Under the pieces are notes generated by a model, which searched no databases, had not been told where the DNA came from, and saw only the letters and a list, made by a program, of their open reading frames with translations. A stretch of DNA of 63,484 nt from NCBI GenBank assembly GCA_041749075.1, contig JBGTBY010000009.1, forward strand, positions 1-63,484. Direction: 5' to 3'. The position numbers and the translations under genes are program-made. Positions 1-9,294 of this stretch are shown here, piece by piece (the stretch's first letter is position 1; the number at the start of each line of letters is the position of its first letter). The stretch comes from CAMTWZ01 sp041749075 (GTDB lineage: Bacteria > Bacteroidota > Rhodothermia > Balneolales > HLUCCA01).

Positions 1-1082
1 CCGAACCAGATGTTGTTGCGGAACAAGAGGTCGCCGGCTTCCAAACGAGCGCGCGAGTCGAATTCGGTGGTCGCACCGACGTCTTCGATCGAGATGCCTG
101 TTGCATGATGCTCAGCGAAGATGGAGTTGTAGAACTTACCACCGGAGTTGTCGCGGAGGATGATCAACTGACCACCGTCGCCCGAGTTGGTGCCTACGAT
201 CGAGGTACCGGCTCCAAGGATGGTCAGGTTCGATACCACTGGGATGGTGAACGGCGTGGTGTTCTCGTCGCCGATGGCGCCGTCAAGCTCCATGCCACGA
301 CCGAAACCGCTCGCACTTTGATTTTGAATCGCAAACCAGAATTGGCCACGACCACGGAAACCTTCGTCCCAATCGTACGCGTCATCGGTATTGAATGCGG
401 AGACCAGATATTTGGCATCCACGGTTCCACCGAACCACTCGAAGCCGTCATCGTCCGAAGCGAACGATTCGACATACTCAATGGTGGTTCCGCGACCGAC
501 GCCACCCATGGTCAAGCCTTGGATTTCGTTACCGGCCACATCACCGATGGCAATACCCGTGTGACGGATCGACACATAACGGATCACTCCGGAGTTGTCG
601 TCGTCGTTGGTGCCACCGTATTCAGCCAAGATTTGCGGATTGGCGATCTCGTTGAGACCTTCGATCAGGCGCAAACCACCCACGGATGGGTTGTTGGTTC
701 TTGCAGCACCCAATACAACGAGTCCGCCCCAAAGGCCACGGTCGTCTTTGTCCAAGTTGCCGTTCAAATTGTCTTGAATCGAGGTCATGATGATCGGACG
801 ATCCGCCGTTCCCTCAGCGAAGATCTGCGCGCCGCGTGTGATCACCAATCCTTTGGCGTTGTTTCCAACACCAAGGTCGAATTTGATAACCGTTCCAGCC
901 TCGATATACAGGCGCGAACCGTTTTTGACATAAAGCATGTCTTTAACATTGTATACCTTGTCGGCGGTCCAATAATAAGTAGCGTTCACAGCGAAGTCAT
1001 TATTTCGGACTTCGACTGTAGTTTGAGCTTGAATGGCCATCGGAATGAGGGCCAATAGGATGAGTAGTGTTTTTTTATACAT
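1..1082 (-). CDS. secreted repeat-rich surface protein, cut by left window edge
   Basis: This reading frame is open from an ATG at 1082 to the left edge, so the C-terminus is missing; about 360 codons are visible. The N-terminus is a clear signal peptide: Lys-Lys, then a Leu/Ile-rich core, then AIQAQ. The mature part has the features of secreted right-handed beta-helix-like proteins of the FCB group: an early IEAGTVIKFD stretch, a later WGGLVVLG, and VSIRHTG followed by a Gly/Asp-rich segment with an SDDDGFEWFGGTVD-type motif. Proteins of this kind often lie next to TonB-dependent receptors and are probably exported to the cell surface. The gene starts 9 bases after the receptor gene, so the two are probably co-transcribed. 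No enzymatic function can be assigned. A T9SS tail would lie outside the window. Confidence 0.85.
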   Translation of the reverse strand, partial: MYKKTLLILLALIPMAIQAQTTVEVRNNDFAVNATYYWTADKVYNVKDMLYVKNGSRLYIEAGTVIKFDLGVGNNAKGLVITRGAQIFAEGTADRPIIMTSIQDNLNGNLDKDDRGLWGGLVVLGAARTNNPSVGGLRLIEGLNEIANPQILAEYGGTNDDDNSGVIRYVSIRHTGIAIGDVAGNEIQGLTMGGVGRGTTIEYVESFASDDDGFEWFGGTVDAKYLVSAFNTDDAYDWDEGFRGRGQFWFAIQNQSASGFGRGMELDGAIGDENTTPFTIPVVSNLTILGAGTSIVGTNSGDGGQLIILRDNSGGKFYNSIFAEHHATGISIEDVGATTEFDSRARLEAGDLLFRNNIWF

Positions 1083-1090
1083 AGGTTTAG

Positions 1091-3952
1091 TTATATTCCG
1101 TAGCTGATTCCGAATGAAAAGGTTCTTCCGAGACTGAAACGTTGCGTGTCATAGTACACGCCGTTGAATTCCTGTGTGTAGCGTACCGTTGGGTTTAATA
1201 GATTTTTTGCGCTTCCTGATAATTCAAATCGACCAAAGGATTTACGGAGAAGGACATCCACACTGGTGACCGCTTTTTCATAAATGTCTGGTGCGGCACC
1301 GACCGAAACTGCGTGCAACCGGTCACCGAAACGGTTGATGCTCAAGTCCGCTGAAAATCCGTTGGACAAATTCTGATAGGAGAGATCGAAATTGACGATG
1401 TAAGGAGATTGACCGGCAAGGGAGCGCGTTGAACGGGCATCCGAGTCGTTGATCCGAATGTTGAAGAGTTCGTTTTTCGGGATGTCCACGTAACTGTTCA
1501 CATAAGTGAAGTTGGTGGCGACTGAGAATGAATTGAGCAAATCGTGCACGAAACCCAAATTCTTGCGAATCTCCATTTCCACACCATATACTCGTCCCGA
1601 CCGTACGTTCTGTACTGTCATATTCTTACTCACTTCGGGACGAATGGCGCGCTCGATCGGGTTTGTCAAATTCTTGTAAAACCCACTAACTGCAATCAAT
1701 TCACCCGGATTCGGATACCATTCGTAACGAACATCCATATTTCGGATGAGGGTGCGGGTGATTGTATCATTTCCTGTGAATACGAATGATCCGTAGAAGT
1801 CGAATGTGGCATAAGGTGCCAATTCTCTAAAGGTCGGTCTCGCCACGGTGTGTGTGTACGCCAAGCGCAAATTCATCGTCTCGTTCAACGCGTATATCGC
1901 GGTCAAACTTGGCAGCCAATCGGTATTATCGAGCTCACCTCGAGCCAAGGTTGTATCGCGACTGATTGCGTTGATTTTCACATCTTCGACTCGAGCACCA
2001 GCAATGACTTTAAGAGCACCTAAGGGCATTTCGAACATGAGATAGGCGGCACGGGTCTCACTATCGGCATCGTAGCTGTTTTTCGGGGACGTCGCATCCG
2101 TGATATAATTTCCGAACACGTATCGATTCGTCGTATCTACCACACCCACGTGACCGAAGTATTGGTTCCAATCCAAGTCGAAATCGGTGAAGGTTTGCGT
2201 GGAACGACCTTGATAATAATCGAAGCGGTTTTCCGTAAAATCACGGTTCACGGCTTGGTAGAACAAGCCGGTCTTGATTTTGAATGTGCCGGTTTTCGAA
2301 TGGGCAGGATATGTCAGATCAATTGTGCCCGTGCGATTGTCTTCGCTCAGATCTCGGAAGAATCTAGATGGGCGTGCATACAAGCCATTCGATAGCGAAT
2401 AGGTTTGGCCGCCGTTTTCAAGATCGATGACTCCGTTTTCCAAGAACCGCAGATCAGGTTGTTCTTGTCTGTTATCCGCAGTACTTAAATTCCAATCCAC
2501 ACTCAGATCACGGAGTGATGCCAACTGATGACTTCCCATCAATTGATACGACTGCAGGCTACGCTGGGTGTATTCCAACACACGCGATTCAGATGCGGAA
2601 AAGTCCGCTTCATTGGCTTCATCCCAATACCCTTTGATATGTCGGCCAGTGGAACTTCCACTTTGTGTGCGCATGGTATTGAACGTGAAACGGTTCGACG
2701 CATTTGGTTTGTAGGATACCGATCCAAGCAAACCGATATCGACATCCCTCGATGTTTTGCTATCGCTCATTTCATTGATGGGGGTCAATGAAGCGGTCTC
2801 ATCGATCGAACCGACCATCTTGTAAATTCCAATCGCACCATCCGTGTAGGATGAGGTCGATTGTTTGTACGAACCGCCTAGTACATAACCGAACAAACCG
2901 ATTGGAGAATCAAACTGACTACCCATGGAGATTCCGAAATTCCGATTGATCGGGGTGTTGACGGATGTGGGTGCCATCTCCGGACGAAATGAACGACTGA
3001 GGCGGTCAAGTTCCGCTGCTTTAGTGGCATCGAATTGAGCTTCGATATGAGACGGAACAACTGGGGAATTCCGCAATTCAGCGGGAAGTGCGCGCAACCC
3101 ATCATCATAGCCGAGCCAATCCGTCGAGCTTTGAACTGGTAATAAACCCTTGTTGAACGTCGTCATGGAGTTGTACGACGACGACAACGATACGCTGATC
3201 GAATAATTCTCTGGAAACTGCTTGGTGGCCACATCCACCAAACCACCCGAAAAGTTACCTGGACGGTCTGGGGTGAATGTTTTCAATGTCACCACGTTGT
3301 CAAGCAACTTGGATGGGATCAAATCCAACTGGAACGCTTTTTTGTCCGGGTCGGCGCTTGGCAGCTCAATGCCGTTCAAATGCGTGCTGGTGTAGCGGTC
3401 GCCCAAACCACGGACATATACGTACTTGCCTCCAACAACACTCGCCCCGGTCACTTTGGACATCGCTTCTGCGACGTTTCCTGCCCCGGTTCGTGAAATT
3501 TGTTCTGTTGAAATACCGTCTTGGAAGGCGATGGCACGACGTTGCATGGATAGCAAAGCGGCGGCGGTTTCTCGGTTGGCCTCAGCAGTGACAGTGATTT
3601 CAGACAACCCAAAGGTGTCTGATTCCATCATCACATTCACAATGGTGGCCTCGTTCGCTTTCACGACCACACCTGTGATGGTGACGGTTCTGTAGGTGAT
3701 ATAGCGAAAGATGATGGTATACGTACCGGGTTCAAGACTTCCGAGGGTGTACGCCCCCTCGAAATCGGTTGTGGTACCACGAGTGGTACCCTCTATCAGG
3801 ATGTTGGCGCCAAATAGGGCTTCTCCACTGCCCGATTCGACCACTTTACCGGTGATGCGACCATTTGATTGAGCGTAGACGGAAGTGATCAGACCAAAAG
3901 ACAGGAAAAGACCGAGCGCAGAAGTCAGGATGCAGGAAGATGTTGCTTTCAT
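1091..3952 (-). CDS. TonB-dependent outer-membrane receptor with CarboxypepD_reg-like N-domain
   Basis: The 953-residue protein begins with a signal peptide ending at VYAQ. A carboxypeptidase-regulatory-like beta-sandwich follows at about residues 30-115 (GRITGKVVESGSGEALFGANI). Next comes a plug domain at about 125-250 (GAGNVAEAMSKVTGASVVGGKYVYVRG and a DNVVTLKTFTPDRPG region), and the rest is a beta-barrel ending in an aromatic-rich strand (FSFGISYGI). It should import a substrate across the outer membrane using ExbB/ExbD energy; an Exb cluster lies 3-5 kb upstream on the same strand. The start lies 45 bases after the ftsH stop. The substrate is unknown and no SusD partner is present, so a polysaccharide-utilisation role is not supported. 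Confidence 0.93.
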   Translation of the reverse strand: MKATSSCILTSALGLFLSFGLITSVYAQSNGRITGKVVESGSGEALFGANILIEGTTRGTTTDFEGAYTLGSLEPGTYTIIFRYITYRTVTITGVVVKANEATIVNVMMESDTFGLSEITVTAEANRETAAALLSMQRRAIAFQDGISTEQISRTGAGNVAEAMSKVTGASVVGGKYVYVRGLGDRYTSTHLNGIELPSADPDKKAFQLDLIPSKLLDNVVTLKTFTPDRPGNFSGGLVDVATKQFPENYSISVSLSSSYNSMTTFNKGLLPVQSSTDWLGYDDGLRALPAELRNSPVVPSHIEAQFDATKAAELDRLSRSFRPEMAPTSVNTPINRNFGISMGSQFDSPIGLFGYVLGGSYKQSTSSYTDGAIGIYKMVGSIDETASLTPINEMSDSKTSRDVDIGLLGSVSYKPNASNRFTFNTMRTQSGSSTGRHIKGYWDEANEADFSASESRVLEYTQRSLQSYQLMGSHQLASLRDLSVDWNLSTADNRQEQPDLRFLENGVIDLENGGQTYSLSNGLYARPSRFFRDLSEDNRTGTIDLTYPAHSKTGTFKIKTGLFYQAVNRDFTENRFDYYQGRSTQTFTDFDLDWNQYFGHVGVVDTTNRYVFGNYITDATSPKNSYDADSETRAAYLMFEMPLGALKVIAGARVEDVKINAISRDTTLARGELDNTDWLPSLTAIYALNETMNLRLAYTHTVARPTFRELAPYATFDFYGSFVFTGNDTITRTLIRNMDVRYEWYPNPGELIAVSGFYKNLTNPIERAIRPEVSKNMTVQNVRSGRVYGVEMEIRKNLGFVHDLLNSFSVATNFTYVNSYVDIPKNELFNIRINDSDARSTRSLAGQSPYIVNFDLSYQNLSNGFSADLSINRFGDRLHAVSVGAAPDIYEKAVTSVDVLLRKSFGRFELSGSAKNLLNPTVRYTQEFNGVYYDTQRFSLGRTFSFGISYGI

Positions 3953-3997
3953 GCATCAAAACTATCCACCACATGTTGTTCGACTGTTTCTTTTGTG

Positions 3998-6019
3998 TTA
4001 AGAAACTGTTACCTCGGGCTTGTCCTCCGACTTCATACCCGCCTTATCCTGAGCTGCTTCGCGCGTTCCGATGTTACGGAGTTTCTCCACATCGGCGCGG
4101 GTCATCGGATAATTCCCATTCGGCCGCTCACCAAGCATATCCACCAAATCGGACGCATTCAGAATCTCTTTTTCAAGCAAGGTTTTCGCCATCATTATCA
4201 ACGTTTCCTTATGCGAAAGAAGCATCACTTTGGTGCGCTGATAACACTCATCCACCACTTTATGGATCGCTTCGTCAATCTTGCGAGCTGTGTCTTCGGA
4301 GTATTTTCGGTTGAAACCGAAGCTGTTATCCGGATTCTGGGAATCGTAATACGAGATGTTTCCAAGCTCTTCACTCATCCCATACACCGCCACCATCGCG
4401 AAGGCCATGTTGGTGATGCGTTCGAGGTCGTTCTGAGCGCCGGTGGAAACTTTTCCAAAAATAATGTCCTCCGCCACACGTCCGCCCAACAACGCACAAA
4501 TTTTATCAATGAGTTCTTCTTTGGTCATCAGGAAGCGATCTTCCAATGGCGTTTGAAGGGTATAGCCGAGCGCGGCGAGTCCGCGTGGCACGATGCTCAC
4601 TTTCATGACGGGATCGGTATGTTCCAAGAACCATCCAACAATGGCATGACCCGATTCATGATAGGCCACGATCTCGCGCTCGTTCGCACTGATGATCTTG
4701 TTCTTTTTCTCGAGCCCGGCGATCACACGCTCAATGGCGTTCTGAAAATCTTCCATGTGAATGCGCTCTTTGTTCTTGCGAGCGGCCATCAACGCGGCTT
4801 CATTACACATGTTCGCGAGTTCTGCACCCGCAAAACCAGGAGTTTGGGATGCGAGTAGTTTCAGGTCCACATCCTCTGAAATCTTCAATTTCTTCGCATG
4901 AACTTGAAGGATCTCGACACGGCCTTTCAAATCCGGCTTATCAATAAGAATCTGACGATCAAAACGTCCTGGACGCATCAACGCGGAATCTAAAATATCC
5001 GGACGGTTGGTTGCCGCCATGATGATGACGCCTTTGTCGGTTCCGAATCCATCCATCTCGGACAAAAGTTGGTTCAAGGTGTTTTCGCGCTCATCATTCG
5101 AGCCGGCCATGGCGTTGCGTCCGCGTGACCGACCGATGGCGTCGATCTCATCAATGAAAATGATACATGGCGCCTTTTCTTTGGCTTGTTTGAACAAATC
5201 ACGAACACGTGCCGCGCCCACACCGACAAACATTTCCACGAAGTCCGATCCCGAAAGACTGAAGAAAGGCACATCCGCCTCTCCCGCTGTGGCTTTGGCC
5301 ATCAGGGTTTTACCGGTTCCCGGAGGGCCGACTAGCAACACGCCTTTCGGAATCACGCCACCGAGTTTGGTGAATTTCTTTGGATTACGCAGGAATTCGA
5401 CCACTTCTTCGACTTCTTCCTTGGCTTCTTCCAATCCGGCCACGTCTTTAAATGTCACTTTGCCTTCAGAACCTTTGTCGTACAGCATCGCTTTGTTCTT
5501 GCCGATGTTCAGCACTTGCTGACCCGGGTTCATCCGGCGTAACACAAACATCCAGAACACAACCAATATCACAATGAAGAAGAGCCATGAGACGAGTCCA
5601 CCCATCCAATTTTCTTCTGTACGTGCATCATATTTCACTCCATGCTCATCCAATAGGGGCCGGATGTCATCATCCACAAACTTGATCGTCGTAAAGCGGT
5701 TCGTTGCCGTGGGTTCCTGCAATTGAAAGCGCGTGGATGGAGCCTGAGGCAGTTTGATGTCGCCGCTATCGAGAGCTTGCTGGCTGAATGTTCCTTCGAT
5801 GTTGATGCTGTTCACAACAACCACTTCGTCCACATACCCTTTTTTCACATAATCCAAAAAGGTGGAATACTCGATCCGATTGGACGCTTCCGGTAGAAAA
5901 AACAGGGAGTGGATGGTCAACAATCCGAGGAAAATCAACAAATAAATCCAGATGGATACTTTCGGTCCTGCTGATCCTGATTCCGGTTTCTTTACTTCTT
6001 TTGGGGCTTTTTCGGCCAT
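3998..6019 (-). CDS. ftsH: ATP-dependent zinc metalloprotease FtsH
   Basis: FtsH is a membrane-anchored AAA+ protease that extracts and degrades membrane and short-lived cytosolic proteins. The 673-residue product shows an N-terminal transmembrane segment at about 22-42, a periplasmic domain, and a second membrane segment at about 141-160. The AAA module has Walker A GPPGTGKT (231-238), Walker B IIFIDE (286-291) and the second region of homology with the RPGRFDRQ motif near 349-356. The zinc site is HESGH at 454-458, in the M41 peptidase domain. Length is normal for the family. It sits between thiL and the TonB-dependent receptor on the same strand. The N-terminal tail is Lys/Pro-rich, as in Bacteroidota FtsH. 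Confidence 0.98.
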   Translation of the reverse strand: MAEKAPKEVKKPESGSAGPKVSIWIYLLIFLGLLTIHSLFFLPEASNRIEYSTFLDYVKKGYVDEVVVVNSINIEGTFSQQALDSGDIKLPQAPSTRFQLQEPTATNRFTTIKFVDDDIRPLLDEHGVKYDARTEENWMGGLVSWLFFIVILVVFWMFVLRRMNPGQQVLNIGKNKAMLYDKGSEGKVTFKDVAGLEEAKEEVEEVVEFLRNPKKFTKLGGVIPKGVLLVGPPGTGKTLMAKATAGEADVPFFSLSGSDFVEMFVGVGAARVRDLFKQAKEKAPCIIFIDEIDAIGRSRGRNAMAGSNDERENTLNQLLSEMDGFGTDKGVIIMAATNRPDILDSALMRPGRFDRQILIDKPDLKGRVEILQVHAKKLKISEDVDLKLLASQTPGFAGAELANMCNEAALMAARKNKERIHMEDFQNAIERVIAGLEKKNKIISANEREIVAYHESGHAIVGWFLEHTDPVMKVSIVPRGLAALGYTLQTPLEDRFLMTKEELIDKICALLGGRVAEDIIFGKVSTGAQNDLERITNMAFAMVAVYGMSEELGNISYYDSQNPDNSFGFNRKYSEDTARKIDEAIHKVVDECYQRTKVMLLSHKETLIMMAKTLLEKEILNASDLVDMLGERPNGNYPMTRADVEKLRNIGTREAAQDKAGMKSEDKPEVTVS

Positions 6020-6068
6020 GTTTGTCTAAATAAAAGTATCTCTTGTGTACGATGCGAACATCGGATCC

Positions 6069-7082
6069 CTAAACGGCTTCGCCGTCGAAAGATACGATAT
6101 CCCCTTCAGCCGATTGCATGTTGATGCCTTCTTGACGGGGTACCACCTTCCCGATGATGGTGATATCCTTGTAAACGGCGGATAACCGGTTAACGTCTGC
6201 TTCACTCATGGTGAACAGTAATTCATAGTCCTCACCGCCTTGCAACGCATATTGATCCACATCTTCTTCAAACTCATCCGCAACCGCGCGGGTGTCGAGT
6301 GATACAGGTAACGCCGCGGCATAGATATACATTCCCACGTCCGAGGCATTTCCCAATTGGATCAATTCTCGAAGCATGTGTTTGCTCACATCAATCATCG
6401 CACTAGGACGAATGTCCATTTCATGAAACTGACGGATCAGGCGGATGGCGGCATTCGGCACCAATTGCCGACGCACCACATATTCGTACGAGGTCAAATC
6501 AGGCTGAACGGCGTTCTCGCCGGTATCCTGCCAATAGCGTTTTTCCCGAAGCAGGATCTTGAGTCCGGCATATGCCGCGCCCAGATCGCCGCTCACGCAT
6601 AGTGCATCGCCGGGACGTGCGCCAGATCGATACGTGATGCGGTCGTTGCGAACCGTGCCTTGTGCGGTCACTGTGATGGCCAAAGAGCCTGGTGATGCGG
6701 TCACATCCCCTCCAACCAACACCAAATCCAGTTCCCCATTCGCTTTGGCGATGCCTTCATATAAGGAATCGATCATTTCCAGGCTGATGCGGTTCGGAAT
6801 GGCCAAGTTCACGAGGATGGTTTCCGGAATTCCGTTCATCGCGAGGATGTCACTTACCACCGCGTTCACAAGCTTATATCCGAGATGGTGGAACGGCGTG
6901 TAGGTGAGATCGAAATCGACCCCTTCCACGAAGGTTTCGGTTGTTAGTACAATGGACGTCTCATCATCTTTGCGGATGATGGCGGCATCATCGCCGATTC
7001 CCTTGGATGTGGCGTTCGCGGCGATGCGGCGAATCAAGCCATCCCGTCCGAGTTGTTCGATAGTGGTGAACGAAGAGGTCAT
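6069..7082 (-). CDS. thiL: thiamine-monophosphate kinase
   Basis: ThiL phosphorylates thiamine monophosphate to the active cofactor thiamine diphosphate in the cytoplasm. The 337-residue protein has the AIR-synthase-like fold signatures: a GIGDDAAII motif near residue 30, a TTETFVEGVDF metal-binding segment, LVNAVVSDILAMNG, VLVGGDVT, and the C-terminal GGEDYELLF motif. Length is typical. It begins 16 bases downstream of a strong terminator that closes the exb cluster, so it probably has its own promoter or depends on partial read-through. ftsH follows in the same direction after about 50 bases. No other thiamine genes lie nearby. Confidence 0.95.
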   Translation of the reverse strand: MTSSFTTIEQLGRDGLIRRIAANATSKGIGDDAAIIRKDDETSIVLTTETFVEGVDFDLTYTPFHHLGYKLVNAVVSDILAMNGIPETILVNLAIPNRISLEMIDSLYEGIAKANGELDLVLVGGDVTASPGSLAITVTAQGTVRNDRITYRSGARPGDALCVSGDLGAAYAGLKILLREKRYWQDTGENAVQPDLTSYEYVVRRQLVPNAAIRLIRQFHEMDIRPSAMIDVSKHMLRELIQLGNASDVGMYIYAAALPVSLDTRAVADEFEEDVDQYALQGGEDYELLFTMSEADVNRLSAVYKDITIIGKVVPRQEGINMQSAEGDIVSFDGEAV

Positions 7083-7095
7083 GCGAAGAACAAAT

Positions 7096-7130
7096 AAAAA
7101 AAAAGCCGCTCCGGTAATCCGAAACGGCTT
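7096..7130 (-). terminator. Rho-independent terminator of the exb cluster
   Basis: On the minus strand, AAGCCG (7130-7125) pairs with CGGCTT (7108-7103). The stem extends inward through CGG/CCG pairs and wobbles around a short loop, and is followed by a run of eight or nine T. It lies between the second exbD stop and the thiL start, so it separates the energiser cluster from thiL-ftsH. Confidence 0.85.
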
Positions 7131-7153
7131 GAAGATACGAAATCGACCTGAAT

Positions 7154-7600
7154 CTAAAGCTGACGCCTTGTGGAGTAGTTGATCTGCAAGGTGCCTGCTT
7201 GACGTAATTCCTGTTGGACATCCGTCACCATTCCCATTTCCGAATCGGTATCCACTCGAAGGGATACGATCAATTTGGGCTGCTCAACCAGTTTGTCGTA
7301 CATGATCCGGCGGATATAGGTGAGATTGTCGATGAGGGCATCATCAATCTGCACTTTGGTTTCGCCATAGGTGTTTCCACCCAAGACTTCCGGACCGATA
7401 TACAGATAGCTGATCAAGCGTTTCTGTTCGATTTTCTCGATGTTGACCGCCTTCACCAATTGCACACGAACTTGGAGTGTGACCTCGCGAAGTACCGTGG
7501 TAACCATGAAGAAGATCAGCAACATGAACACGATATCGGGCATCGCCGTGGTCGGGATTTCCTGTTTCGTGTTGGCGCTTTTCTTTTTGAAGTTGGACAT
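7154..7600 (-). CDS. exbD: ExbD/TolR-type biopolymer transport protein (second copy)
   Basis: ExbD/TolR proteins form the proton-conducting stator with ExbB and pass energy to TonB at the outer membrane. This 148-residue protein has a short cytoplasmic N-terminus (MSNFKKKSANTKQEIPTTAMPD), a single membrane helix at about 20-40 that includes the conserved Asp in PDIVFMLLIFFMVTT, and a periplasmic domain. It is the last gene of the exbB, small membrane gene, exbD, exbD series and starts 15 bases after the first exbD. Paired exbD genes are common in Bacteroidota; the two probably form a heteromeric partner set. No tonB gene is visible in the window. Confidence 0.9.
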   Translation of the reverse strand: MSNFKKKSANTKQEIPTTAMPDIVFMLLIFFMVTTVLREVTLQVRVQLVKAVNIEKIEQKRLISYLYIGPEVLGGNTYGETKVQIDDALIDNLTYIRRIMYDKLVEQPKLIVSLRVDTDSEMGMVTDVQQELRQAGTLQINYSTRRQL

Positions 7601-7615
7601 GAATGGCTCCTGAGA

Positions 7616-8173
7616 TCAGTTTCCGGTGCCCTTGTCGGGCTCGGCGATGGATACGTTCATTGGATAGATCTCTTTGATCTCGTCTTCCCGTCCGTTCAGG
7701 CGTGTTTTGTACAAATCGTACGGCACGCCCGCCCGGGTCATGGACACTCCGTCGCGCAATTCCTTGTAAGCGGCGCGTACTTCATCCATCATGCTGATGT
7801 ACGTTCTGTACGGCGTCTGCCTATCGGTTTTGATCGAGACGATAGCGGCATTCGGGTTGATGGAAAGATTTTCGTCGCGACCGTTGTTGTCGACAAACTC
7901 GATCACACGCGTTTTCACTTCCTGGACGGAGGCCGGGCGCTCGTTGATCAGGATCAGCCCTTGCGAGTTGACCAGAATCTTAAGCAGGTTCCGTTCACGG
8001 ATAGGTGGCGGTGGATTGGTTGGATCCGGTGGTGGTGGCAGCACCATCCCGATACCGGTGTCGGTGTCGATCGTGGTTACGACGAGGAAGAAGACCAGGA
8101 GAAGGAACGCGATATCCGCCAGCGAGCTGGAAGGAATCTCGGGATCGGTTCTGCCTCTTTTCTTACGCAGCAT
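7616..8173 (-). CDS. exbD: ExbD/TolR-type biopolymer transport protein (first copy)
   Basis: The 185-residue protein has a basic N-terminus (MLRKKRGRTDPEIPSSS), a membrane helix with the conserved Asp (LADIAFLLLVFFLVVTTID, about 18-36) and a long periplasmic part with a Pro-rich stretch near residue 45 (PPPPDPTNPPPP). The periplasmic domain is longer than in the second copy and contains an IVSIKTDRQTPY segment typical of the ExbD fold. It should act with the ExbB encoded upstream to energise TonB-dependent transport. It is separated by about 20 bases from the small membrane gene. Confidence 0.92.
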   Translation of the reverse strand: MLRKKRGRTDPEIPSSSLADIAFLLLVFFLVVTTIDTDTGIGMVLPPPPDPTNPPPPIRERNLLKILVNSQGLILINERPASVQEVKTRVIEFVDNNGRDENLSINPNAAIVSIKTDRQTPYRTYISMMDEVRAAYKELRDGVSMTRAGVPYDLYKTRLNGREDEIKEIYPMNVSIAEPDKGTGN

Positions 8174-8193
8174 AGGGTTCCTTCAATCGGGAT

Positions 8194-8472
8194 TTACTTG
8201 AACGTGCCGCGAAGGCCCGATGCAAATATGAATATAATCATGACGGCGATCATGGCGATCAACGTTCCGATTCCAGCTTGAGTGAAATCTCCGAAGAACG
8301 CATACAGAGCACCAAAGATGACAAAGGGCAACATCACAACCGCGATCTTGCTCCATTCATGCCGGCCGCCGATCAAATTCTTGACACCGAACCCGAGCAC
8401 CACAAGTATGCCGATGGCGGTCAAAAGAAGGAAGAGGCCTAGCGATAGACTTACAATGTCAAAGTTTTCCAT
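8194..8472 (-). CDS. small three-helix membrane protein of the exb cluster
   Basis: The 92-residue protein consists almost entirely of three hydrophobic helices at about 5-27, 40-60 and 67-85, with a short basic loop (RHEWSKIA) between the first two. I do not recognise a named family. It starts 1 base after the exbB stop and is followed after 20 bases by exbD, so it is probably translated with them. A small membrane gene at this position between exbB and exbD is seen in other Bacteroidota-type clusters. It may be an accessory subunit of the stator complex; that role is inferred only from position. Confidence 0.85.
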   Translation of the reverse strand: MENFDIVSLSLGLFLLLTAIGILVVLGFGVKNLIGGRHEWSKIAVVMLPFVIFGALYAFFGDFTQAGIGTLIAMIAVMIIFIFASGLRGTFK

Positions 8473-8473
8473 A

Positions 8474-9160
8474 TTAGGCTAAGGTTTTGCCTTGTTTCAT
8501 GAGGGCGATGGAGTCGATCAAGACGATGGAGCTTTCTTCCATGTCAACGATCAAGCGATCGATTTTAGACACCACGTAGTTATAACCCACTTGAAGCAAG
8601 ATGGCGCCCATCAGACCAGCAACGGTCGTCAACAAAGCCACTTTGATACCACCGGCAACCAAGGAAGGAGAAATGTCGCCCGCCGCTTCGATAGCGTCGA
8701 ACGCTTCCACCATCCCGATAACCGTTCCCAAGAACCCGAACATCGGAGCCAAGGAAATGAACAGGGACAACCATACCAGACCACGCTCCATGAAGCTCAT
8801 CTCGATCGAACCGTAGGCTTGGATGGCTTTTTCAGCGGCTTCAATGCCCTCGTCTGCGCGAAGCAAACCGGCTTGGAATACGGAAGCAACAGGTCCACGA
8901 GTTTGCGAACAGATTTCTTCAGCGGCGGCGATCCCACCGGTGTTCAATGCGTCTTTAACAGCAAGAATGAATTTCCGAGTGTTGATGTCCGCACGGTTAA
9001 GTGTGATCACACGCTCAAGGAAAATGGCTAGGCCAAGTACTACGCACACAAGTGTCGGCCACATGAATGCGCCACCTTGGTTAAAGTAAACGACCAGCAC
9101 ATTGAAAAAGCCGTCTCCGGCCGAAGCCTGCATTAGCAAGGTGCCAATTGACAAGGACAT
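8474..9160 (-). CDS. exbB: MotA/TolQ/ExbB proton channel family protein
   Basis: ExbB forms the pentameric proton channel that surrounds ExbD in the inner membrane. The 228-residue protein has three membrane segments: about 28-48 (MWPTLVCVVLGLAIFLERVI), 130-155 (GLVWLSLFISLAPMFGFLGTV) and 170-195. It carries the family signature GFLGTVIGMVEAF and the downstream GGIKVALLTTVAGLMGAI. Length is normal. It is the first gene of the cluster and has a convincing promoter 54 bases upstream. Confidence 0.95.
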   Translation of the reverse strand: MSLSIGTLLMQASAGDGFFNVLVVYFNQGGAFMWPTLVCVVLGLAIFLERVITLNRADINTRKFILAVKDALNTGGIAAAEEICSQTRGPVASVFQAGLLRADEGIEAAEKAIQAYGSIEMSFMERGLVWLSLFISLAPMFGFLGTVIGMVEAFDAIEAAGDISPSLVAGGIKVALLTTVAGLMGAILLQVGYNYVVSKIDRLIVDMEESSIVLIDSIALMKQGKTLA

Positions 9161-9213
9161 ATATACTCCAGATTTCGAGTTGGTTGATATGAATCAGGTT
9201 GAAAAGTATGGTT

Positions 9214-9242
9214 ATGATAGTCGAATTTGCTCAGAATGTCAA
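9214..9242 (-). promoter_or_regulatory. sigma-70-like promoter of the exb cluster
   Basis: On the minus strand, TTGACA (9242-9237) is followed by 17 bases and TATCAT (9219-9214). This is a perfect -35 box, optimal spacing and a five-of-six -10 box. It lies 54 bases upstream of the exbB ATG in the gap between divergent genes. The form is classical sigma-70 rather than the Bacteroidota TTG / TAnnTTTG type. Confidence 0.6.
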
Positions 9243-9294
9243 AGTCGCATTTTGATTAAAACCCTATCTTAAATGGTACCAACACCACTTTCAC

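Noticed and set aside
105..1058. Plus-strand 317-codon frame at the left edge
   Set aside because: It is antisense to a clearly coding minus-strand frame with a signal peptide; its own sequence has no domain pattern.
3869..4858. Plus-strand 329-codon frame
   Set aside because: Antisense shadow of ftsH and the receptor gene; His/Phe-rich with no recognisable pattern.
7214..8281. Plus-strand 355-codon frame
   Set aside because: Antisense to both exbD genes; no start context and no family pattern.
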